NCBI GenBank assembly: GCA_964016875.1
Contig: OZ024729.1
Coordinates: 26,866,494 to 26,930,493 of the forward strand
Source of the DNA: Fallopia convolvulus
Taxonomy: Eukaryota; Streptophyta; Magnoliopsida; Caryophyllales; Polygonaceae
Length of the DNA: 64,000 bases
Reading direction: 5' to 3'
A model generated the notes under the pieces. That model ran no database searches and was not told the DNA's origin. It saw nothing but the letters and a program-made list of their open reading frames with translations. The translations under genes and the position numbers were made by a program. Of this stretch, positions 41,892-52,376 are shown in pieces. Each line of letters begins with the position of its first letter. Positions within the stretch are counted from its first letter, which is position 1.

Positions 41892-42396
41892 GTAAAATAA
41901 ATTGACTAGAGCGGGGTTCAATCTGTTGGAAATAAATTATGACGCCCCATTTTCCAACGTAGGTTGAAATTTACAACGGGACTTCAAATTCCCGTTGGGA
42001 GCGTTCAAATTTGTTCATTTTCTAGTAGTCAATGTTGTACTAGCAAGAATGAACACGTATTATTTGGTCATTTTCCTTAGTCGAGAACCAAATGTGACAT
42101 GCATAAGAAGTGGACCCGTTACAACGACATACTAAACAGACGGAGTAAACACGACAAGAACATACATAAATTAGACCAATCGTGTACCGGCCTTAATTTG
42201 TGACACTATAGCGACTTAATTTTTAAAATTAAAACTTTTGGTATCTAAATTTAGAGGTTATCCGTGTTGCTGGGAAATGGATCTTATACTGGATTAGCAT
42301 AGCGCAGAAGCAGAAGCAGAAAATGGTGGATGATCACTTATTGTTATTTGTTCTTTCTTGTAAAGTTGGATACTGGAATCTATATGTTATAGCTAG
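41892..42396. other. Spacer downstream of the alpha-galactosidase gene
   Basis: AT-rich, no gene. It should include the alpha-galactosidase 3' UTR and poly-A signals (minus strand). The words near 41914-41932 ('ggttcaatc.gttggaaataa') recur near 25283, hinting at a dispersed old repeat. Confidence 0.45.
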
Positions 42397-45300
42397 CTAG
42401 CTAGCTGGGTGTGGGGGTGTGGGTGTCAAGACATACATCTTGACAGCATGTGATTCCACTGAAACCGAGAGTTGCCCTTTGACATGGTACTCAGTCGAAT
42501 GCTGCAAATCAAACGGCAGAGATGGAAGAATGATAATGATCAGCAGGGAGCTGGCCAGATTGAAAACAAAGATCAACAACATACTTATTATACATACAAA
42601 AGAAGAGAAGTCTCACTGTCCATAAGTCTCGAGCATTCATGAGTGTAGAGGGGTTGAGAGCTAAGTCGGACCAGTAAGCAGTGATGTTGGAAGGCGACCC
42701 CGATCTGTTCCATAAGATCAGAGCCACCCTGTTGCCGGACAAAGGCCCTGCCCACAACTGTTTGTTCATTTGCACTCCAACATGTCAATATATATTAGCC
42801 TAATAATACTCAATATGCACAGCAAGCTTTAAGTGCTCACCTCAAGATCACCTTGTTTCTTGACTTTTCTCCCTTGAACTCCAAGCTTATCTGTTCAGTA
42901 CGTTTATAAAAGTAAGAAAGCTCAACCACGTACCAGGAATTTAATTAAACAACGCACAATTAATTGATATTACATGCCTTGATTGACAGCTATCACCTCG
43001 CTGTTGCTAAGCAGCTCGAGGGTCGTTTTATCTATTGATCTTACATCGCATCCGATCAACAATGGTGCCTGCGCTAAACCAATTCAATGTAGTAACTAAA
43101 AATCTCAGAATTAAGCTTAATTATAACGAATTAGTTGACATGATACTCTGTCTTACTTTGGCCAGTGCCCATATACTGAAGTGAGAACGATACTCTTCCG
43201 TCGTCATTCCTCCATTACCCACCTCTAACATGTCGGGATCTGCCCATGACGCTAAGGTCAGACATTAATAAAGATCGAGGAGGCTCTAATTACCGTTCAA
43301 TGTTTAATTTACCGTTCCATCCGCCAGGACCAGCGTAAGATGCCCACTTGTCGTTTTGATCTGCTATTCCCGTCATGCTGATCAATAGTAAAAGCATAGG
43401 ATAATTAAGGTTAAACTATGTCAAGTGCCTTTATATCTAATTGATTGATTGATCGATCGATTGATTGATACTACCGTACCTATCCCAGTCGTCTTTGATG
43501 TCTCCTGTTGTTCTCCAGCTGTTGCCTATGCTTGCTGCCCAAGTCGCTGGATCTTCCACCCCCCTGTACGTATGTTCATCAAGTTTAGTAATTAGTGCGT
43601 GTGTATGACTATGTGTGGTGTGCACCAAACAAAATATAATGCTTCTTGAATTGTACATATGCGGTTTCCATATTGACCTGGCCGGGTTCAGTGGTTTAAC
43701 ATGACTCACCATTCGCAAAGAGAGTAAAATATAGGCCTCCCACTGTTCAATAAGGCCTTGCTCATCTTAGGGAACCTAAGAAATGCAATATCATCATTCA
43801 CATAGGTCCATATAGATGAAATTACAGCGTCATCAACAGATTTGGTATGTGTGTGTCTATATATGAATGCACCTGTCTCTAGGGCTGGTTCCATCACTGT
43901 TGCAGTTGTCGTACTTGAGGTAATCGATACCCTGATCAGATGCCAACAACACTTATTAGACAATATGTATCTATATGGTAATTCAACATTTATTACACAA
44001 ATTATGTGGAAAGAATCATAAACATGCGCAGACCCATGAGGCAAAAGTCCTTGCATCCTGTTCTTCATGGTGTAGCGAACCCGGCATTTTCATGCTACAA
44101 GTAAGATTCCTGAATAGAAATGCAATTGTAATTTGTAAGCTAGGCTTTCTTTCTTGTACCTACCAGGACATGTTTTCAAAAAGGCTAATACCATATAAGA
44201 AAGAAGATGCGTTTGATGTGATTAATTAACACAAATCGCGCACATACCCTGCGTCCGAGTAAATCCCAAGCTTAAGCTCTTTGCTGTGAATGTAATCTGC
44301 TAAAGCCTTGATTCCGGAGGGAAACATTGATGCCTTGGCAACCAAGTTCCCCTTCATTAACAACAAACAAAAGCGTACTCAAAACACATACATACCGTAT
44401 ACAACAAACACACAATCAATGCACATAGCTTATCAAGAAGTTGCATTGGCAATGATATCAGTAAGAAAGAAAAATCTTTTGGTGTCATCTGATAGAGTCT
44501 GGTGGGCCGAGAATCTGGGGGTCGTGCGATAAGTAGCTCATTAGGTTATATACTAGGCTTTGTAGTTCCCAATTTCTTCCCAATTTCAGATTCAGATGTG
44601 GGACAACTCTCAACACGCCCCCTTAAGTGCAACTGGCTGGGGCAGTTGCACTTGGACAAAGACAGACAGAAATCCCTCAAGGGATAGCGAACCGGGGCTA
44701 ATGAAGCCAGCAAGCCCGAAGAAGACTCCAGGAAATAAAGGAAAATAAACCCACACCGAAACCTGCTCTGATACCATGATAGAGTCTGGTGGGCCGAGAA
44801 TCTAGGGGTCGTGCGATAACGGGCCTAGCATACAAACTCAATGAGGTTCCAACCCAAAACCATATGGCTATGGGTGGAGTAGCTAATTAGGTTATATACT
44901 AGGCTTTGTAGTTTCCAATTTCAGATGTGGGACAACTCTCAACATCATCGGCCATATATTGAAATTCACACAATACCCAGGATTCGGTATTGCTTTCACG
45001 TTGGCTTGGAGGTGCACGCACATACTCGTACTAATTATGCCAAACTTCACACAATTGATCATCCATCCAAGTTCCAACAAGATCGAACTTGAGAAAAAAG
45101 AAACAGGGTATACGTAATTACCTTAGAATCTCGATTAGGTTCTCCCCAACAATCATCTGATCACATATACAGTACAATAATTAATTAATAATGTACTTGA
45201 GGAAGGAAGTCATTTGCTAGTACTATTGTCTTTATAAGAAAGAGATGAAAAAAAAACTAATTAAGCCGAATAAACAGAGGTATTTACCTAAGTTGACGTA

Positions 45301-46812
45301 TTTGTATCCATGGTCCGCAAGGCCACTTGTTACGAGTGCCTCGGCTGCAGACATAATAGTGTAAACAAATCGTCGCTCCATCATCTAATTAATTAAATTA
45401 ATAATTAATGATCAAATAAATACTACATTTAGATGTACTTTAATTACCTGTTTCTCTTATCAATTTCTCATCGATATTACAAGCAAAATGGTTCCAACTG
45501 TTCCACCTACCAATTAAACACATGTACACAAATCGATAAGTTATATAGTAGTAGATTAAAGGGACTAATTCTGTTTTTGGTCTGAAGATGAATCACACTA
45601 ATTATAATTAATCTCTCCGTTGGCTCATTCTACTACATTTAGACATGATAAAGACATGATTAGGTGGGCGTCTGTTTCAGCACGCACATGATCGAGTTTT
45701 AATTTCTCCGTACGTGATTTCCTTCAATTTAAAATTAGAAAGGCAACCAACCATTGGAAAATAATTAACCCAACCACTTGTAGTGGTTTGCATATGTATA
45801 TTGTACGTGGTAGGGAAGCAATTATATATTTGGGTCCTTTTTGCTTGTCGGTGTGCTCAGCATTGAAATCAAAGTTGAAACTAAATTATCTCATGGAGGC
45901 CAAGAACAAACCCTTTGGTTTAGTTTCAATTTCTGAATAGCTTCAAATTCTTTGTTTGATTCATCAAAAAAACACAAGAATTTAATTTTTAGGAATTTGC
46001 ACTTCTTCCAACTCAACTAACCATAATAGGGTGGATAAAATCCATTCTTAATTATAATTTTAGATAGTAATTATCTAATTTCTCCATTTATATAAAATCA
46101 AGTAATTTTAAACCAAATATAAATTTTCACTCCCTTTATACCCTAAAAATTACTTGAAGCCTATATATATTTCAATTCGCATGAAATTATTTCCTAAGAA
46201 GTCAAACTCCCGAGAATTAAAGTTCGAGGTTGAACCAAACGAGCGCAAGTAAAGTGAAAATAAACAGCCTAACTACTTAACTAGTGTGGCACATAAATCT
46301 GACCCCGCTCGCCGGAGATCAAGTAGCTTAATAATTAGTGCAACTTGTTATCTAGGAGACCTAACAACCACCAATTTCTAATTGCTGATGCATAGGCTGA
46401 GGAAATCAAGATTGAACCACAATAAGGACCCATTGATATATTGCAGTCCATCCAAGTTAATGCCAGGAGCACCAAAAATGGAGTCATTAAATTGTTGCTT
46501 GAGATTTTGATCCTAATAACACCGTAGCCACTTAATTCTTAACAGGATCAAAGACTATAGAGCATTATTAAATATTTAATACTGGAGTAAAATTGATGAA
46601 TGAACAAATTAAGAAACATACCCCATCTGAGGGCTACGCCCAAGTCCATTATTGAGGTGCTTCCTCCTATGATATTGATGCGCCGCCGATCCACCCACCA
46701 CAAAGCAATCAGCTCCGGCCGCCAGATAGAGGATTAGCACCACCGCAGCTGCCACCAGGGGGCCGCCACCATGAGCTGGTATTCCTGGTAGCATGGTAGT
46801 CGGCGCTGACAT
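42397..46812 (-). CDS. Alpha-galactosidase, glycoside hydrolase family 27 (15 exons)
   Basis: Secreted or vacuolar enzyme that removes terminal alpha-1,6-galactose from raffinose-type sugars, galactomannan or galactolipids. Exons (minus): 46812-46622, 45506-45448, 45344-45288, 45156-45122, 44351-44248, 44109-44034, 43931-43873, 43775-43710, 43563-43480, 43377-43313, 43239-43157, 43068-42978, 42890-42841, 42757-42617, 42501-42397. They join in phase to 421 residues and a TAG stop. Residues 1-36 are a likely signal peptide. The (beta/alpha)8 barrel starts at MGWNSWNHF (63-71). The nucleophile is Asp182 (LKYDNCN) and the acid/base Asp237 (TTGDIKDDW); both are present. The C-terminal beta domain starts near LWAGPLSGNRV and ends KMYVLTP. 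The intron at 42891-42977 has a GC donor. Intron 44352-45121 holds a TRIM. It looks functional. Confidence 0.93.
44490..44944 (-). mobile_element. Complete TRIM retrotransposon in an alpha-galactosidase intron
   Basis: 455 bp flanked by the perfect TSD TCATC (44485-44489 and 44945-44949). In plus coordinates the terminal repeats are 44490-44615 and 44777-44944; the left copy lacks an internal stretch. On the minus strand they start TGTTGAGAGTTGTCCCACATC and end in CA. The PBS TGGTATCAGAGCAGG (minus) is at 44776-44762, and a G-rich PPT lies at 44627-44616. There is no coding capacity, as expected. It lies in the intron between exons 4 and 5 in the same orientation as the gene and does not touch splice sites. 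Confidence 0.92.
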
Positions 46813-47556
46813 GGGATGGTATGGAAATTGAAAGTGAAAAGACGGAAATTGAAGGACTCAAGCAGCCGATCAAGTTAGCTGGTGATCGATTTTCTGCTCT
46901 TGCTCTTCTTGTCGATTGGGTGGGTTATACATGTATGGCAGAAAGATATGGGGATCAATCAGTCAATAAATTAATTAATAGCTATCCAAATTCCGTCATC
47001 AGAAAGAAATGGGTGGGTTATACATGCACGCCCCCACTTTTAAAATTTAAATAAGTTTCCTCATTTAGCTCCTTATTTAATTTATTTATTTTTATCATGA
47101 GAGAATTCGATTTACTAAATAAATCTCATAAATTGAAATGTCAAATAAACTGATTGTCAAACAAATCGATATGCATGAGAAAAGAAAATACAAAAATACA
47201 TTATTGAAAAAGAGTTTTACAATAGAAATTAGAGAGCTACTGCCTTAGCGTGGATCGGGTATGAAGTCGCTTATGCGATATTATAGAATGTGTCTTATAT
47301 AGATGGAAAATATATCTTTGGCTAAAGATAATAGATCACATCCATAAGAGCACTATAAATATATAGGTTTTTTGGGGAGTAGAATACATGCGCACTTACA
47401 AGGAATTCTAAGGAGAAAGAAAATTCAAGTGAATTACGATCTCCGAGATCAAGGAGCGATCTCGGAGCGAAGTGAATATGACGAGAGCAGTGCGCGATTT
47501 GGAAGGAAGGTAACATGTGTTGATTGAATTGATTTCTAAGATTATGGGAAGTCTAA
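46813..47556. other. Upstream region of the alpha-galactosidase gene
   Basis: About 740 bp with no gene. A 'gggtgggttatacatg' word occurs twice (near 46918 and 47010). It probably contains the promoter, but I could not fix a TATA box. Confidence 0.45.
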
Positions 47557-47559
47557 TTA

Positions 47560-48744
47560 GGGCTCGTTTGGTATCCATACCTAGATATCAGGTATGGGTA
47601 TGGGGTGATATCTACCGTTTGGTATAGTAGTATATGGATATCAACCCATACCTGATATCCCAAAAACCCTCCTTTTTCAATATCATCTCATATACTGAAA
47701 AAACCACTGGTATGTCTCATTTCTTTCACAACGCCTCTTTTTTTCACGCCTTCTCTGCAACTTCGACCTCTAACTGGCGATTAGGGCTTGGCTTCGGCGA
47801 TTGGAAGAAGACGCCTTGTACTTCTTCACCCAGATCTGGTTTGTTCTACATCAGTCCGCTTCTCATGGTTATTTATTCAACAATTGGGGCGATGACTTCT
47901 GGTGCTCTCTTCAGTGGTTGCAAAACAGAGGGAGAGAATTTTTTTCTACTGGTTCTATATTCAGCGATTGGGAATTTGGGATGATGATTGATAAGCGATT
48001 GGAATGCTGAGCACTTTCTTTTTTCTACTGAGCAATTTTTGTTTCTACTAGTTTTGTATTCATTGATTGCAATAGTGGATAAACACAATTAAATTATAAA
48101 TTTCATTGCTTAAATTTACATCTAATGGGTTTTATTTAATACTACGTATATTTTTTTCAACCAAAAAAAAATAATACGTATATTTTTCTTTTGATTGAAA
48201 TAAGTTTCAATGTAATTAATCTTCAAACTTTATAAAATAATTATTTTGTATAATTTTAAGATTTTATCTCATATCCAAATAATGTAATTTTATAAAATAA
48301 GTTTCAATGTAATTTTAAGATTTTATCTCATATCCAAAAAAATAATACGTTCTATTTTGATGTGTTTGTCTAGGGTGTGTCGGTGCTCTTTATGCTTTGT
48401 TGTGGTGTGTTGCTTGTTTTAGGTGTAGACCTTTGTCTTGTGCTTGCAAGGTTTCTGGTTGGTGGTCATACTTGGGCCTTTCAAGGCACTCCCCCTCAGC
48501 GTTAAGCCAGGGGTGCTCCCATCCTGGCCCCCCAGATTCTGCTGAAGCGGAGTTACACTGGGTCATTGTTGTTGTTGTTGTATCTCATATCCAAATAATG
48601 TCTTACCAAACAATATATATGGGATATGACTGATATCTTTACCATACAAAACGAAGATATAGATATCAAATCCCATACCCATATCCGATATCGATACCGA
48701 TACCGATATTTGATATCCTTAAGATATCGATACCAAACGGGCCC
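47560..48744. mobile_element. PIF/Harbinger-like (Tourist-type) MITE, 1185 bp
   Basis: The target site TTA is on both sides (47557-47559 and 48745-48747). Terminal inverted repeats are GGGCTCGTTTGGTATC on the left and GGGCCCGTTTGGTATC on the right (reverse complement), followed by nested 'gatatc/ggtat' palindromes. No transposase is seen. TTA sites and GGGCC-type TIRs fit Harbinger/Tourist. A local 60-bp duplication (near 48250-48338) and an inner LINE-like tail make it longer than a typical MITE. Confidence 0.75.
48339..48580 (+). mobile_element. Probable 3' tail of an RTE-type LINE, nested in the MITE
   Basis: About 240 bp ending in a (GTT)n tail (48564-48580) after 'gagttacactgggt', a 3' end style seen in plant RTE LINEs and the SINEs that use them. 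Candidate 15-bp TSD TATCTCATATCCAAA at 48324-48338 and 48581-48595. The same word also occurs near 48263, so the TSD is not certain. Confidence 0.5.
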
Positions 48745-48747
48745 TTA

Positions 48748-49289
48748 GTATTCTAAGAACTCATGTGGGTTGCACCATCTTGGAATGAGTTCCATCTTGG
48801 AAGGGGTTCTGATAAAATTGATTTCTGAGTTGTGAAAGTCAAAGTCCCATCTTTTTTCAATTTAATATAAGAATTTTATCTATTTCTTTCCATTTATATC
48901 CCTAATAATTATGCCCCACATTAATTCTACATACACTTCCCCCAACATTGAGCCAAAAGTACAAAACAATTATGGGTAATTGGGAGAATAGGAAGAGCAT
49001 TTAATAGGAATAATTTGAGGAAAAAAATTCCTTAATATCTTTATTATCATAAAAGAGGCTGAGATTTTACAAAAAATAGTGCATATCCCATTAAGCCTTC
49101 ATTGTTTTCAATATCTACGCCTTTGCCCCCTCGTTACTTAATTCTCAAGTTCGGGTTCATATCGTGTGGTTGTTGTTCCACTCTCCACCTCCTGCTATGG
49201 CTTGGACTGTTGTTAATCTCTCTTTCCACTTCTCCACCTCTATACTTAATTTGTGATTCGTTTGGGTTTGGGTAATTTTTGTCTCCATC
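48748..49289. other. Intergenic, nothing recognised
   Basis: AT-rich sequence with no gene, repeat or RNA that I can support. Confidence 0.5.
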
Positions 49290-49545
49290 TCTTTATTGCC
49301 CATTCAACTGATAAACAACCTTAGGGAGGAACCAAAACTAGAGAGAGAATCAGGACGGAACGACAGACTCGGGAGAAAGGAATCAAATTCTTCACTCGGG
49401 AGAAAGTCCACATGATTCGTCTCCAAAACTTAACGGTTTGGACTTCTCACTCTCAATTGAGTTTTGTTTCCTATTGTCCTTATGCCAACCGTGGTTCTTA
49501 TTTTTGAATTGAGAAAGATCAAAATTTCACTTGTTTTGTGCAGCT
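49290..49545 (+). repeat. Diverged duplicate of the CCDC22-like gene's 5' region
   Basis: Similar to 56390-56680. Shared words in the same order: 'cattcaactgata', 'agagagaatcagga', 'attcttcac', 'ccttatgccaacc' against 'tttatgtcaacc', and 'aaaatttcacttg'. The second copy lies just upstream of the CCDC22-like exons, so this is probably a duplicated promoter/5' UTR piece without its gene. Confidence 0.5.
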
Positions 49546-50879
49546 GGCGCCTGGCTGAGAACTCCCGACCGCCGATGGCAAACTTCTAAATCCAACCCTT
49601 GATTTTCCTAAAATGCCTAAAATAGTGCGATCTCGCTTCCCTCATGACATGCTTCGAATTTCTATTTCTCCTCTACTGATTTTATCATAATCTTTGGAAG
49701 TCTAGGTGGTCGAAGTAATCACGATCTTATTCCACTACTTCTCTTCCATATTTAACCATCTTAAGACTAGACTTCATCTTTTAATAGGATAGGATTTGTG
49801 TTGGTGGAATTCTTTTGGAGGTGAAGGCTGTGAGCATGAACAATTTATGGTCTTCTTCTTCAATAAACGATTTAGTTCTGTTTATATTCTTTACCGCTTC
49901 TCTCACATCTCTTTTACTATGCACTCCAAGTGTTTGATGAAATGCTCTAATTCTTGTTTTACCTTTGGTTTTTAACTTATGATCTAATAATGCACGCCAG
50001 GTGTTTACTGAAATGCTCGTGTGGATGTCATTCCTAAACCTAATTTCTATATTCCTCCTATCTAGCCGGATAACGAGAGATGCATGAAGAAGGAGGGTGA
50101 TTGAAGCAAGGTTGTCAGTCGACATGATGCTAGAGGGAGACACCGTGGTGGTGTGACAATGAGCGGTTGCTGCAAGAGATGGAAACCAAGAGAAGAAGAT
50201 GAAGGCAATAAGTCCCCACTCTCTTCCCGCGGAGCCATTCCTGCACACACCTCCACTCCGCCGCTGTCAACAGTCCATTCCGTCGCTCCATTACGTTGAT
50301 GCGCTTTAAATTGTAAGTTCTCTTCTTTTGATCTTGCTGAATTTATTTGTTAAGCCCGCATTTTTATCTTGTATATGAAATTTTATCTATAGACATGTAT
50401 TGTAAAGTAGTGAAAGTACTATTTAACAAAGCTTTTAAAAGAAGCCTTATCAAACTTGCAGTCTTTCAATAAAAAGGAAAAAAAATCAAACTCATAACTC
50501 CACCTAAGCTTTTGCCTTTTTCGGCCATAAAACATTTGCTTTTAAGCGTATAAATTACGCAATTTGAATTTTGTATATTGTTTTTTTTGGTATTTGACCG
50601 CAAATGCCTTTGCAAAACCAATGTAACTTATATCAATTACGTAAAATATTATTATGACAAATTTTGAAAAAACAACATACAATATGTGTAGAGAGAAACT
50701 CTCTCTTTTAGAGAGAGAAATACCCAGTTTGTGATAAAAAAGAGATAAATATGAACTTTGTTTAGACAATCCTGATATAGAATATTGATCAAACTCGTAT
50801 GGCCGAGAAGGTCGTGGTTGATCTTGAAATTTTTAACTTCAACCTTTTGCTGAGAAAGCTTGGTTGATTTTAACAAATT
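49546..50879. other. Intergenic, no convincing gene
   Basis: The longest open frame is 49781-50248 (minus, 155 codons) but it has no domain, no homology I recognise and no supporting signals. AT-rich elsewhere. Confidence 0.45.
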
Positions 50880-51775
50880 ATCTATCTCGTGAAGATACAC
50901 CTCTATGGGTTTCAATCCCTTGTTTGGCTCCCTCCTTTGTTTTTACTGTCGTTGCATGTGCTTTCAATGGCTCTGAGGTCCCCATCGGTGTTACCACTTC
51001 CGGTGGTGGTGTTTCTGGCGGTGGTCCTTTCATAGTCGTGAGAGTGATATTCATACTGTTTTTATGTGTTTGATCGACTTTGTTTTCGACAATTTCTCAG
51101 ATGCGTTTAAGTTTTGCAATATTTTGACGATCGACGTCCTTCCCCGAGTTAAGGTTATGTTGTCCTCTTCGTCCGGCTGTTCCCGGTGTTAGCAACTTGT
51201 GCCGTCTTGTTTTCGGTTGATGTGGCATGTTGAAGGCTTTTCGTTTTTTCTGGTTGATGCTGTTGCTACATGGCCTTTGGGTCATTATGAGAGACTCTCA
51301 TTGCTTGAGATGTGTTAGTTTTTTACGCTTCTTATTTGTGGGCTTGGGCCCTTGTGAGTCCTTTTACTTCTTGTTTTTTTGGGCTTCCAAGCCCTTTTGT
51401 TGTTTTGCGTTGGGTTGAGTTGTGGTTTTGGTTAGAGTTTATGGATGTTTGCATTGGGTTGAGTTGTGGTTTTGGTTAGAGTTTGATCGTGTAGGTCTCA
51501 TACTGCTATCCGACGACACTGTACACCTTGGTTTCTAACCCGCAGAAGTGTCATACTCTCACTTTCAAACTTTCCCATAGATTCGTGTTGCACGTGGTTT
51601 CCTTGGCCTCGTTTGTAATCTTTTGTTTCGTTGTTTTTTCTTGTTTCCTCGTGTGGCTCTTTGGGTTGTTTGACTCACATAGTCGGTTTCGACTGTCGTC
51701 TTTTGATGGTCTCTCGGTACACTGGGCATGTCCGGTCTACCAAATCTTTTCCCATTCAAAAAAAAATTATGTAAA
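50880..51775 (+). other. Possible LINE 3'-UTR remnant
   Basis: T/G-rich, with two copies of 'gttgggttgagttgtggttttggttagagtt' (31-bp near-tandem repeat near 51410 and 51455) and a short A-run at 51760-51768 that could be a poly-A tail. No coding domain is visible. Assignment to a non-LTR element is a guess from style. Confidence 0.3.
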
Positions 51776-51876
51776 ATATTATTTAACTTATATACTAGTC
51801 TTAATTCTCGTGTCCTGTACGAAGTTTTATAAAATTATTGTATTATTTATTTATATTTTTTAATTTTTATTAGATT

Positions 51877-52130
51877 GATAGAGTCAAGGATATTTTTATA
51901 AAACTATAATTACATATTTTATTTGTAAAAAACTATCATTACCAAAAATAATTATTAAAAATTGATAGTGGCAAAGATATTTTAAAAAATTTATAAGTAC
52001 ATACCTTATCTACAAAAAAACTATCATTCTCAAAAATAATTAATAAAAATTGATATGTGCAAGGATATTCTTAAAAAAGCTATACATATCTTATCTAAAA
52101 AACTATTCTATCCAAAAACAAAACAAATGT
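51877..52130. repeat. AT-rich tandem repeat, about 87 bp x 3
   Basis: Three diverged copies start at 51877, 51964 and 52052, each beginning 'gata' and containing 'aaggatatt', 'cttatctacaaaa' and 'actatcatt' type words. The last copy is partial. Confidence 0.7.
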
Positions 52131-52236
52131 ATTAATTATTTTCTTAATATAAAAATACAACTAATTAAAAGTAATCTATTTAAATTTCAACCAATCACAT
52201 TGATTTAAAAAAATGGATAATGTGGTTCAACGTGGG

Positions 52237-52376
52237 TACTTCCGTTTTATATATTATTTTAACCTCCGCTTTAGTATATAGTAATGATTTTTTGCAAGCC
52301 AATGAGTACTTCTGTTTTATATATTATTTTAACCTCCACTTTATTATATAGTAATGATTTTTTGCAAGCCAATGAG
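52237..52376. repeat. 70-bp tandem duplication at the 3' end of a LINE
   Basis: Copies at 52237-52306 and 52307-52376 differ at few positions. On the minus strand each contains CTCATTGGCTTGCAAA, which encodes the SHWLAK end of the LINE RNase H, so the duplication arose from the LINE's last coding part. Confidence 0.85.

Noticed and set aside
43441..43470. (GATT)n/(GATC) tract in an alpha-galactosidase intron as a regulatory element
   Set aside because: Short simple repeat just inside the intron; nothing beyond microsatellite character.
45890..46270. Possible MITE in alpha-galactosidase intron 1
   Set aside because: 'tttggtttagtttcaa' and its weak inverse near 46230 match poorly and no TSD could be found.
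49781..50248. 155-codon minus-strand frame as a possible gene
   Set aside because: No domain, no likely signal peptide from a real ATG, no splice or promoter support; it lies in AT-rich intergenic DNA.
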